From the NCBI GenBank assembly GCA_947627425.1, contig CANQVZ010000013.1, positions 1 through 49,342 on the forward strand: a DNA stretch of 49,342 nucleotides. The letters are read 5' to 3'. Made by a program: the position numbers and the translations under genes. The notes under the pieces are model-generated. The model searched no databases and was not told the origin of the DNA. It was given only the letters and a program-made list of their open reading frames with translations. Shown here piece after piece: positions 42,403-49,342 of this stretch (positions are counted from its first letter, which is position 1; each line of letters begins with the position of its first letter). Origin of the DNA: an uncultured Clostridia bacterium. Lineage in GTDB: Bacteria > Bacillota > Clostridia > Lachnospirales > CAG-274.

Positions 42403-44391
42403 ATGAATTCTTCAGATTTACTGACAATAAATTGTCTGCGTGTACTGAGCATAGAGGCAATAGAAAAAGCCAAGTCGGGACACCCCGGAATTACCATGGG
42501 CGCTGCGCCCATGGCATATGAGCTTTTTGCAAGGCATCTTAAGCACAGCCCCAAAAATCCAAATTGGCTCAACAGGGACAGATTTGTGCTTTCCGCGGGT
42601 CACGGTTCTGCGCTTTTGTACTCGCTTTTGCATCTTTTTGGCTACGGTGTCAGCCTTGAGGATCTCAAGCAGTTCCGTCAGTTCGGTTCCAAGACTCCGG
42701 GACATCCCGAATACGGCACCACTCCGGGCGTTGACGCCAGCACGGGACCTCTCGGTCAGGGACTTGCAAACGCAGTTGGCATGGCTATTGCCGAGGCTCA
42801 TCTTGCAGCCAAATTCAATAAGCCCGACTGCAATATAGTAGATCACTATTCATATGCTCTTTGCGGCGACGGCTGTATGATGGAGGGCATATCCTATGAG
42901 GCTGCTTCGCTTGCGGGTGCTTACGGTCTCGGAAAGCTCATTGTGCTTTATGACTCCAACAATATCACCATAGAGGGAAGAACCGAGCTTACATTCACGG
43001 AGAATGTCAGAGCCAGATTTGAAGCCCTTGAATGGCACACTCTCTATGTTGAGGACGGCACGGATATAGACGCCATAGGCAGAGCCATTGAGGAGGCAAA
43101 GGCTGTCAAGGACAAGCCCTCGCTCATAGAGATAAAGACGGTCATAGGCTTTGGCTCGCCCAACAAGGAGGGCAGCGAGACCTCTCACGGCGCGCCTCTG
43201 GGCGTAGACGAGGTGAAGGCAACAAAGCGCAACCTCGGCTGGGATTATGAAGAAGACTTTTATGTACCTTCCGAAGTAAGAGAAAATACTGCGTCATTTA
43301 TTCCTACGCTTGAAAAGGCGGAGGAGGACTGGAACAAGCTCTATTCCGAATATAAGACTAAATATCCCGAGCTTGCCGCCGAATATGAGGCATGGCTCAA
43401 GGATGACTTTGTGGGCGACCTTGAAAACGACGACAGCTATTGGTATAACGAGGGAGATATGGCAACGAGAGACTGCTCCGGCAAAATACTTGCCATGCTT
43501 TCAAAGAAAATGCCCAATCTTTTCGGAGGCTCCGCAGATCTTGCGCCCTCCAATAAGTCTGTTATGCCCGACAGAGAGTATTTCAACAGAGAAAACAGAG
43601 ACGGTTCAAACATACACTATGGCATAAGAGAGCTGGCAATGACGGCTATTGCAAACGGTATGTATTATCATGGCGGCATAAGACCCTACATAGCAAGCTT
43701 CTTCGTATTCTGTGACTATATGAAGCCTGCTTTGAGAGTTTCTGCCATTTCACACCTGCCCATAATAAGCATACTCACTCACGACAGCATTGGCGTAGGC
43801 GAGGACGGACCCACGCATCAGCCCATAGAGCAGCTTTCGGCTTATAGAAGTCTGCCCAACTACAATGTATGGCGTCCCTGCGACATAAACGAGAGCGCAG
43901 CCGCATGGTACAGCGCAGTTACGGAGAAAAACACACCGTCATCTCTTGTGTTTACAAGACAGACCACAAAGAACATAGGCATTGACGGCAGAAAGGCTTT
44001 AAAGGGCGGTTATGTCATAAGGGAATCCTTCAAGGAAACTCCCGATATAATTCTTATCGCTACGGGTTCCGAAGTAGGTCTTGTGTACGACGCTTATGAT
44101 GTGCTCAAGGAAAAGGGCGTTTCTGCTCAAGTCGTAAGTATGCCCTGCGTGGAGGTATTTGAAAAGCAGACCGATGAATATAAAAACTCCGTTCTGCCCA
44201 AGAATGTCACAAAGAGAATAGTTGTCGAGGCATCCTTCGATATGTCGTGGTACAGATATATAGGTCTTGACGGCGAGATAATAGGGATGAAGGAATTTGG
44301 TCGTTCGGGACCCTATTCCGTATTATTCAAGCACTATGGCTTTACTGTTGACAATGTGGTTGACAGGGCGTTGAAGCTTTTGGACAAATAA
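42403..44391 (+). CDS. tkt: transketolase
   Basis: 662 residues, full length. The ThDP-binding parts are clear: AKSGHPG near the start, [16 protein letters not shown], the [13 protein letters not shown] motif with the metal-site Asn (DSNNITIEG), and the second-domain [13 protein letters not shown] plus [20 protein letters not shown]. It transfers two-carbon units in the non-oxidative pentose phosphate pathway. The ATG ten bases after GGAGG was chosen over an upstream in-frame ATG. A terminator follows and separates it from the HD gene. Confidence 0.97.
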   Translation: MNSSDLLTINCLRVLSIEAIEKAKSGHPGITMGAAPMAYELFARHLKHSPKNPNWLNRDRFVLSAGHGSALLYSLLHLFGYGVSLEDLKQFRQFGSKTPGHPEYGTTPGVDASTGPLGQGLANAVGMAIAEAHLAAKFNKPDCNIVDHYSYALCGDGCMMEGISYEAASLAGAYGLGKLIVLYDSNNITIEGRTELTFTENVRARFEALEWHTLYVEDGTDIDAIGRAIEEAKAVKDKPSLIEIKTVIGFGSPNKEGSETSHGAPLGVDEVKATKRNLGWDYEEDFYVPSEVRENTASFIPTLEKAEEDWNKLYSEYKTKYPELAAEYEAWLKDDFVGDLENDDSYWYNEGDMATRDCSGKILAMLSKKMPNLFGGSADLAPSNKSVMPDREYFNRENRDGSNIHYGIRELAMTAIANGMYYHGGIRPYIASFFVFCDYMKPALRVSAISHLPIISILTHDSIGVGEDGPTHQPIEQLSAYRSLPNYNVWRPCDINESAAAWYSAVTEKNTPSSLVFTRQTTKNIGIDGRKALKGGYVIRESFKETPDIILIATGSEVGLVYDAYDVLKEKGVSAQVVSMPCVEVFEKQTDEYKNSVLPKNVTKRIVVEASFDMSWYRYIGLDGEIIGMKEFGRSGPYSVLFKHYGFTVDNVVDRALKLLDK

Positions 44392-44398
44392 ATAACAT

Positions 44399-44423
44399 AA
44401 GCGGGAGAAAACTCCCGCTTTTT
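44399..44423 (+). terminator. terminator of tkt
   Basis: AAGCGGGAG (44399-44407), AAAA, CTCCCGCTT (44412-44420), then Ts. Confidence 0.92.
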
Positions 44424-44437
44424 GCATAGGTGATTGT

Positions 44438-45028
44438 ATGGACAAGCTCAAAAAGCAGATGGAATTTCTGGTTGAAATTTCAAAGATGAAAAGCATATAC
44501 AGACAGTCTATATACTATGAAAACGGCGATATAAAGCGTGAAAATGACGCAGAACACAGCTGGCACATATGTATGTATGCCCTTGTGCTCTCGGAGTATG
44601 CTCCCGCGGGCACGGATATTTCAAGGTGTATAAAAATGCTTCTTATGCACGACCTTGTGGAAATATATGCGGGCGATACCTATTTGTATGACGAAAAGGG
44701 CAATGCCGACAAAGCAAGGCGCGAGGCGGAGGCTGCGGATAAGCTCTATTCCATGCTCGGTGATCAGGGCGGGGAATTAAAAAAGCTTTGGCTCGAATTT
44801 GAGGAAAATTCCACGGATGAGGCGCAGTTTGCAAACGCTATGGACAGGCTCCAGCCCCTGCTTCTTAACTATCTCACACAGGGCGGAAAATGGCGCGAAA
44901 ACAATGTGCATATATCGCAGGTGCTTGAAAAGGGCAAATGGCAGACAAGAAAAGTAGATGACAAAATAAAAAAGCTTGTTTTGGATATATTGGAGGACAG
45001 CGTTAAAAAGGGCTATCTCCTCCCATAA
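44438..45028 (+). CDS. HD-domain phosphohydrolase (HDDC2/YfbR-like)
   Basis: 196 residues. The metal-binding histidines and aspartates appear as AEHSWHI (His40) and LLMHDLVEIYAGD (His71, Asp72), with the later Asp in NAMDRLQPLL. The family includes 5'-deoxynucleotidases such as YfbR, so removal of phosphate from (deoxy)nucleoside monophosphates is the best guess. The ATG is preceded by AGGTGATT. The ArgB-like kinase gene follows after 22 bp and is probably cotranscribed. Confidence 0.88.
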   Translation: MDKLKKQMEFLVEISKMKSIYRQSIYYENGDIKRENDAEHSWHICMYALVLSEYAPAGTDISRCIKMLLMHDLVEIYAGDTYLYDEKGNADKARREAEAADKLYSMLGDQGGELKKLWLEFEENSTDEAQFANAMDRLQPLLLNYLTQGGKWRENNVHISQVLEKGKWQTRKVDDKIKKLVLDILEDSVKKGYLLP

Positions 45029-45050
45029 AAATAATGATGAGGTGAAAATA

Positions 45051-45956
45051 ATGAGTGATTTGGATAAAATTGTGGACAAGGCGGAAATACTTACGGAGGC
45101 TCTCCCATATATAAGGGATTTCCGCAACAAGAAGGTCGTCATAAAATACGGCAGTCAGGTGCTTAAGGACAAGAAGGTCGCAGAGAGCGTTATGGAGGAC
45201 ATAGTTCTTTTAAAGCTCATAGGTATGCAGCCCATAATAGTGCACAGCGGCAGCAACGAAATAAACCGCTGGCTCAAAGCCATAGGCAAGGACATAGAAT
45301 ACTACGACAACAGCCGAGTTACCGACAAGGAAACCATAGAGGTCGTTGAAATGGTGCTCGGCAAGATAAATAAAGACCTCGTTCAGCTCATAGAAAAGCA
45401 CGGCGCAAAGGCTGTCGGCATATGCGGTAAGGACAGCGCTACCATAAGGGTGACCAAAAAGCACGTAAAGGGCGTGGATATGGGTTATTTCGGCGAGGTA
45501 GAGAGCATAAACACAGAGCTTATAGACGAGCTTCTTGAAAAGGATTTCATACCCGTTATTTCATCCATAGGCATAAGCGATGATTACGAGAGCTATAACC
45601 TCAAGGCGGATGATGTTGCGGGCGCCGTGGCAAAGGCGTTAAAGGCAGAAAAGCTCCTTTTCCTTGCAAGGGAGGAGGGCATATATGACTTGAGAGCCAA
45701 TGAGGTGCCAAAGGCTATGATAACCGTAGACGAGGCTAAGAAGATAATAGAAGATGCCACTCTGGATGTTGCAACCCTCAATAAGCTCATATGCGCCGTA
45801 GATGCCGTAAACAACGGAGTTCACAGAGTACATATAGTTGACGGCTCCATTGAACACAGCGTGCTGCTTGAGTTCTTTACCGTTTTCGGCATAGGCACAG
45901 CCATAGTTGCCAACGACAAGGAGCTTTATAATCACGAAAAGGATTTCAGAAAATAA
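45051..45956 (+). CDS. acetylglutamate kinase-like protein with altered active-site motifs
   Basis: 301 residues in the amino acid kinase fold, most like ArgB: VVIKYG at residue 29, YNLKADDVAGAVAKAL, and the C-terminal SIEHSVLLEFFTVFGIGT. However, the glycine-rich loops that hold ATP and N-acetylglutamate are changed: KYGG is KYGS (34-35), HGGG is HSGS (65-68), GKDGG is GKDSA, the usual TDVPG is AREEG, and the SGGM loop near the end is absent. No other arginine gene is nearby. It may be an active but divergent ArgB or a kinase with another substrate. GAGGTG precedes the ATG; the next gene starts 14 bp on. Confidence 0.8.
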   Translation: MSDLDKIVDKAEILTEALPYIRDFRNKKVVIKYGSQVLKDKKVAESVMEDIVLLKLIGMQPIIVHSGSNEINRWLKAIGKDIEYYDNSRVTDKETIEVVEMVLGKINKDLVQLIEKHGAKAVGICGKDSATIRVTKKHVKGVDMGYFGEVESINTELIDELLEKDFIPVISSIGISDDYESYNLKADDVAGAVAKALKAEKLLFLAREEGIYDLRANEVPKAMITVDEAKKIIEDATLDVATLNKLICAVDAVNNGVHRVHIVDGSIEHSVLLEFFTVFGIGTAIVANDKELYNHEKDFRK

Positions 45957-45970
45957 AAGGGGCAAATTCA

Positions 45971-46531
45971 ATGGAAAATATATTGTTTGTTAATACCTGC
46001 GTCAGACAGGATTCGCGTACACTAAGGCTTGCAAAGCGCTTGCTTGAAAAATTGAACGGAGAGGTCAGGGAGGTGCGCCCCGATAAAGAGAACATTGCGC
46101 CCCTTAACAAAAGCTCTCTTGCCCGCCGTGATGCACTCATAGCATCGGAAAGCTTTGATGCGGATATGTTTTCATATGCCCGTGACCTTGCCGCTGCGGA
46201 TATAATAGTGATCGCTGCGCCATACTGGGATCTTTCCTTCCCTGCGCTGCTCAAAACATATGTCGAAAATATAAATGTATGCGGAGTTACATTCCGCTAT
46301 GACGAAAACGGCATACCAAAGAGCCTTTGCAGGGCTAAAGCGCTTTATTATGTCACCACGGCGGGAGGTCCCATAATTCATAATATGGGCTTTGACTATA
46401 TTCGCGCGCTTGCGGAAGACTTTTACGAAATAAAGGATATACGCTTTATTTCTGCCGATGGTCTGGATATATACGGTGCCGATACGGAGAAAATACTTGC
46501 CGAAGCGGAAAATAAAATAGACATGTTATAA
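45971..46531 (+). CDS. flavodoxin-fold NAD(P)H oxidoreductase
   Basis: 186 residues. Features of the Flavodoxin_2/AzoR-like NAD(P)H dehydrogenases are visible: VNTCVRQDSRTLRLAKRLL at the FMN-binding start, AAPYWDLSFPALLKTYVENI in the middle and TTAGG before the last third. It probably reduces quinones, azo compounds or flavins. The ribosome binding site is AAAGGGG. It lies 14 bp after the ArgB-like gene, and a dispersed repeat follows, so it is the last gene of this unit. Confidence 0.85.
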   Translation: MENILFVNTCVRQDSRTLRLAKRLLEKLNGEVREVRPDKENIAPLNKSSLARRDALIASESFDADMFSYARDLAAADIIVIAAPYWDLSFPALLKTYVENINVCGVTFRYDENGIPKSLCRAKALYYVTTAGGPIIHNMGFDYIRALAEDFYEIKDIRFISADGLDIYGADTEKILAEAENKIDML

Positions 46532-46555
46532 TAAAAATGCAACTAATCCTTTGAT

Positions 46556-46607
46556 TCTCGGCTCCCCTTTTGGGGGAGCTGTCAACTCGTAGAGTTGACT
46601 GAGGGGG
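46556..46607 (+). repeat. dispersed CTCGGCTCCCC repeat, third copy
   Basis: CTCGGCTCCCC (from 46557) folds with GGGGGAGC, and AACTCGTAGAGTT forms a second hairpin, ending in GACTGAGGGGG. It matches 25321-25371 except in the first loop and a single base. Such elements are common between genes in gut Clostridia and may act as transcription terminators or RNA-stability elements. Confidence 0.85.
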
Positions 46608-46637
46608 CAAGATAATTAAGTACAATTTATGATTTTT

Positions 46638-47336
46638 TTATTTGCACCTTTCCACAAAATCTCTCATTATATCAAGCTGTACCTTGTCCTTCCTCCACGA
46701 AAGCTCCGGATGCCACTGTACCGCCTGTATGTATTTTTTGTCCGGGCAGTATACCGCCTCTATTATGCCGTCTTCGGCCTCTGCCATAGGCTTGAGCTTA
46801 TCCGAGAGCACCTTTATCCCCTGATGATGATAGCTGTTCACTCCCGCCTTATCCGTTTTCATCACCTTGTAAAGAGGCGTATCCTTGTATATTTTCACAT
46901 TGTGGCTATGCCTGTCATACGGCGGCTTCATTGTGTGGTTTATATCGCTTTTTATCTGCGCGCCTATATCCTGATAAAGCCTTCCGCCCAAAAGCACATT
47001 TATGAGCTGTATTCCCCTGCATATGCCGAAAAGCGGTATATCATTCTTGTATATTTTTTCAAAAAGCGCCTTTTCAAGCTCGTCCTCCTTGTTGTATATC
47101 TCGCCGCACACATCCAGCTTATCCTCAAAATAAAGCGAGGGATTTACATCGTGCCCGCCCGTAAACAGAAAGCCGTCGCAGATATTGAGCATATCGTCAA
47201 CGCTGTATCTGTCAAAGGGCAGTATGATAGGGCAGGCTCCGCATTCGCTCAATACCTCCGTATAGCCGGGCAGCATCCATATGCTGTTCTTTTTTGTGTC
47301 AAAAAGAGGCGTAACGCCTATTATAGGTTTTTTCAT
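46638..47336 (-). CDS. class I glutamine amidotransferase-like hydrolase (gamma-glutamyl-GABA hydrolase type, C26)
   Basis: 232 residues. The nucleophile Cys106 is in FGICRG, and the catalytic His-Glu pair is in QWHPE; GGHDVNP marks the C26 subgroup (PuuD/YvdE-like). These enzymes split gamma-glutamyl amides, for instance gamma-glutamyl-GABA from putrescine. No other putrescine gene is near. AAGGAGTGAG precedes the ATG. Its promoter is strong, and the mRNA begins with a terminator-like hairpin (47356-47388), so it may be controlled by attenuation. It is divergent from the PNP gene. Confidence 0.9.
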   Translation of the reverse strand: MKKPIIGVTPLFDTKKNSIWMLPGYTEVLSECGACPIILPFDRYSVDDMLNICDGFLFTGGHDVNPSLYFEDKLDVCGEIYNKEDELEKALFEKIYKNDIPLFGICRGIQLINVLLGGRLYQDIGAQIKSDINHTMKPPYDRHSHNVKIYKDTPLYKVMKTDKAGVNSYHHQGIKVLSDKLKPMAEAEDGIIEAVYCPDKKYIQAVQWHPELSWRKDKVQLDIMRDFVERCK

Positions 47337-47355
47337 ATTCTCTCACTCCTTAATA

Positions 47356-47388
47356 TAAAAAGAGAGCGTACATCCGAGTACGCCCTCA
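47356..47388 (-). terminator. terminator-like hairpin at the 5' end of the C26 hydrolase mRNA
   Basis: On the minus strand GAGGGCGTAC, six-base loop and GTACGCTCTC (one mismatch), followed by TTTTT. It falls only about 10-15 bases after the predicted start site and 20 bp before the start codon. Confidence 0.65.
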
Positions 47389-47402
47389 TACATTCCGAAA
47401 AT

Positions 47403-47431
47403 ATTATAGACCAAAAAAATTTAAAAGTCAA
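47403..47431 (-). promoter_or_regulatory. promoter of the C26 hydrolase gene
   Basis: On the minus strand TTGACT (47426-47431), 17 bases, TATAAT (47403-47408): near-consensus. Confidence 0.8.
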
Positions 47432-47438
47432 TACCCTG

Positions 47439-47467
47439 TTGCATTTAAAGTCTTTAAGGTTTATACT
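47439..47467 (+). promoter_or_regulatory. promoter of the PNP gene
   Basis: TTGCAT (47439-47444), 17 bases, TATACT (47462-47467), back-to-back with the divergent C26 promoter. Confidence 0.65.
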
Positions 47468-47501
47468 TAAATCAAGTATATTTCAAAAGGGAGGTCATTT
47501 T

Positions 47502-48317
47502 ATGCAATACAAGGATTATTTAAAAATGCTGGACATAGTGAGGAGCAAAACGGACCTTGTGCCCGAAACGGCTATAGTGCTCGGTTCGGGATTGGGCGCT
47601 CTTGCGGATGAGATAGATGTTCATTCCGTGGTGGATTATAAGGAAATACCCGATTTTCCCGTTTCCACTGTTGAGGGACACAAGGGCAGGTTCGTATTCG
47701 GCAATATTGAGGATAAGCCCGTTGTCATAATGCAGGGCAGGGTACACTATTACGAGGGCTATCCCATGGAGAGCGTTGTGCTCCCCATAAGGCTCATGAG
47801 GCTTATGGGCGCCGAAAAGCTTATACTTACAAATGCTTCGGGCGGTATAAACAAGGACTTCAACGCAGGCGACCTCATGCTCATATCAGACCATATATCC
47901 TCCTTCGTTCCAAATCCTCTTATAGGCGCAAATATAGACGAATTCGGCGTGAGATTTCCCGATATGTCCGATATTTACAGCGAAAGAATGAGGATAAAGG
48001 CAAAGCAGACGGCAGAAAAAAATAATATTGAGCTTAAAGAAGGAGTTTATGCCCAGTTTTCGGGTCCAAGCTATGAATGCCCCGCAGAGATAAGAATGCT
48101 GAGAACAGTGGGCGTAGACGCAGTGGGCATGAGTACGGCTTGCGAGGCTGTCACGGCAAAGCACTGTGGTTTTGAGGTGTGCGGTATTTCATGCATATCC
48201 AATATGGCTTGCGATATTACCAAAATACCCCTAAGCCATGAGGAGGTCCAGGAGTGCGCCGACAGGACTGCACCCATATTCAAGCAGCTTGTGAGAGAGC
48301 TTGTAAAGACTTTATAA
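47502..48317 (+). CDS. purine nucleoside phosphorylase (trimeric, inosine-guanosine type)
   Basis: 271 residues. Signatures of the trimeric PNP family are present: VLGSGLGALADEI, MQGRVHYYEGY, TNASGGIN and the long motif with GPSYECPAEIRM and VDAVGMSTACEA ending in ISNMA. It releases purine bases from inosine and guanosine by phosphorolysis in the salvage pathway. The ATG follows GGGAGG by seven bases; the long open frame upstream overlaps the divergent gene and promoters and is not coding. A separate promoter precedes the next MATE gene. Confidence 0.95.
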   Translation: MQYKDYLKMLDIVRSKTDLVPETAIVLGSGLGALADEIDVHSVVDYKEIPDFPVSTVEGHKGRFVFGNIEDKPVVIMQGRVHYYEGYPMESVVLPIRLMRLMGAEKLILTNASGGINKDFNAGDLMLISDHISSFVPNPLIGANIDEFGVRFPDMSDIYSERMRIKAKQTAEKNNIELKEGVYAQFSGPSYECPAEIRMLRTVGVDAVGMSTACEAVTAKHCGFEVCGISCISNMACDITKIPLSHEEVQECADRTAPIFKQLVRELVKTL

Positions 48318-48326
48318 AAAAATAGC

Positions 48327-48355
48327 TTGTATGCGGGCGCTTATGGGTGTATAAT
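48327..48355 (+). promoter_or_regulatory. promoter of the third MATE gene
   Basis: TTGTAT (48327-48332), 17 bases, perfect TATAAT (48350-48355), 24 bp ahead of the start codon. Confidence 0.65.
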
Positions 48356-48378
48356 ACTCATTTGGGAGTTGATTATGA

Positions 48379-49342
48379 ATGACGACAAAAATAGACAAAG
48401 GCAAACTGCTGTTTACAAATAAGGACCTTGTAGCACTTATAATACCGCTTATAATAGAGCAGATGCTCGCCATACTTGTGGGTCTTGCGGACTCCATAAT
48501 GATAGCGTCGGTGGGCGAGGCTGCCGTTTCGGGCGTTTCGCTCGTGGACAGCTGCTTTGTACTGCTCATAAATGTTTTTGCGGCTCTTGCCACGGGCGGC
48601 GCCGTTGTTGAGGGTCAATATCTGGGACTTAAGGATAAGGACGATGCCTGTGAAGCCTCAAATCAGCTGGTGTGGTTCGTCACCGGCATAGCTGTCGTTA
48701 TAATGGTACTTGTGTATATTTTCAAAAATTTCATACTTCACGGAGTGTTCGGACATATAGATGCAGATGTGGAGGGCTATGCCAATGTATATCTCCTCAT
48801 AGTTTCCGCCTCCATACCCTTTATTGCGCTCTATAACTGCGGCGCGGCTATATTCCGTTCCATGGGCAATTCAAAGGTGTCTATGAAGGTGTCCATACTT
48901 ATGAATGCCATAAATGTTATAGGAAATGCCATACTCATTTACGGCTTTCACAGAGGCGCCGAGGGCGTTGCCATACCCACTCTTGTTTCAAGGGCTGTGG
49001 CTGCCATAGTCATAATATGCCTTGCAGCAAATCAAAACAACACTCTCCATATCAAAAAGAGCCTTAAATACAGGGTCAGATGGGATATGGTAAAGCGCAT
49101 ACTTTACATAGGTATACCCAACGGCATGGAAAACAGTATGTTCCAGCTTGGAAAGATACTTGTTCTCAGCCTTGTTTCCACCTTCGGCACATATGCAATA
49201 GCGGCTAATGCCGTGAGCAATATCATAGCAAGCTTTCAGAATATAGCGGGAACTGCGGCGGGTCTTGCCGTAGTAACGGTTATAGCCAGATGCGTAGGCT
49301 CGGGAGATTTTGAACAGGCAAGATATTATACCAAGAAGCTAC
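48379..49342 (+). CDS. MATE-family exporter (third), 3' end outside the window
   Basis: About 321 codons are visible and the frame runs off the window edge. The start is the ATG ten bases after GGGAG; another ATG four bases earlier is in a different frame that stops soon. It shows the MATE features LIIPLIIEQMLAILVGLADSIMIA near the start (in two pieces), the GGAVVEGQYLG turn and, in the second half, GIPNGMENSMFQLGK. About eight helices are covered. The substrate is unknown. It is most like neither of the other two MATE proteins in the window by eye, so the three are probably old paralogues. Confidence 0.9.
   Translation, partial: MTTKIDKGKLLFTNKDLVALIIPLIIEQMLAILVGLADSIMIASVGEAAVSGVSLVDSCFVLLINVFAALATGGAVVEGQYLGLKDKDDACEASNQLVWFVTGIAVVIMVLVYIFKNFILHGVFGHIDADVEGYANVYLLIVSASIPFIALYNCGAAIFRSMGNSKVSMKVSILMNAINVIGNAILIYGFHRGAEGVAIPTLVSRAVAAIVIICLAANQNNTLHIKKSLKYRVRWDMVKRILYIGIPNGMENSMFQLGKILVLSLVSTFGTYAIAANAVSNIIASFQNIAGTAAGLAVVTVIARCVGSGDFEQARYYTKKL

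Noticed and set aside
46629..47501. A long N-terminal extension of the purine nucleoside phosphorylase
   Set aside because: The upstream frame overlaps the complete C26 gene on the other strand and both promoters; PNP homology begins at the ATG at 47502, which has a strong ribosome binding site.

Overview
The window reads as chromosome of an anaerobic, endospore-forming Clostridia member (Bacillota, probably a gut Lachnospiraceae/Oscillospiraceae-type genome). The evidence is spoIIGA-sigE, an alpha/beta small acid-soluble spore protein (SASP), several Fe-S or flavin proteins, strong GGAGG ribosome binding sites, and a lysine-riboswitch asd-dapA-dapB operon. Most genes share one moderate-GC style rich in ATA and GGC codons. 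Three patches are clearly more AT-rich: 186-1680, 15836-18200 and 26153-28042. They hold the least recognisable genes and look like accessory DNA.

Layout. 1-1700: three small unrecognised membrane or secreted proteins among dispersed hairpin repeats. 1800-10060: an ArsB/NhaD-type permease with a cytidylate-kinase-like protein, an aldo/keto reductase with a ferredoxin domain, a MarR regulator with a MATE exporter, a flavin reductase, a ferredoxin, a methyltransferase and a YeiH-type exporter. 10100-15300: an M15 peptidase, tRNA-Ser, metA, a GH28 glycosidase and spoIIGA-sigE. 15300-19700: an XRE regulator divergent from a HEPN-like protein, then a dockerin-bearing leucine-rich-repeat protein directly followed by a cohesin protein. 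19700-25000: tRNA-Leu/ridA/ilvA/membrane protein, truA, wecB and a CmpB-like membrane protein. 25000-28100: repeats, a small protein, and two secreted proteins with copper-amine-oxidase-N-type (CuAO_N) modules, one of them a CHAP hydrolase. 28200-38400: SDR-mgtE divergent from a MATE protein, ctpA-type protease, ACT/DUF711 pair, pepD, AI-2E-type permease, EcsC and SASP. 38400-42200: the lysine operon and a CBS-ACT protein. 42300-49342: transketolase, HD protein, a divergent ArgB-like kinase, a flavin oxidoreductase, a class-I-amidotransferase-type hydrolase, purine nucleoside phosphorylase and a truncated third MATE gene.

Most interesting points. (1) A secreted dockerin protein sits next to a secreted single-cohesin protein, whose C-terminal module recurs in the CHAP protein 8 kb away: a candidate small cohesin-dockerin surface assembly. 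(2) dapA has one in-frame TAA at codon 217 with an intact frame beyond it. (3) A solo HEPN-like protein has a consensus promoter and a divergent XRE regulator. (4) A tRNA-Leu gene appears to head the ridA-ilvA operon. (5) The ArgB-like kinase has lost its canonical glycine motifs. (6) Compact regulatory layouts include a MarR operator with a leader ORF coupled to a MATE gene, overlapping divergent promoters, and a terminator-like hairpin at the very start of an mRNA. All functional calls are from reading the sequence; no database search was possible.
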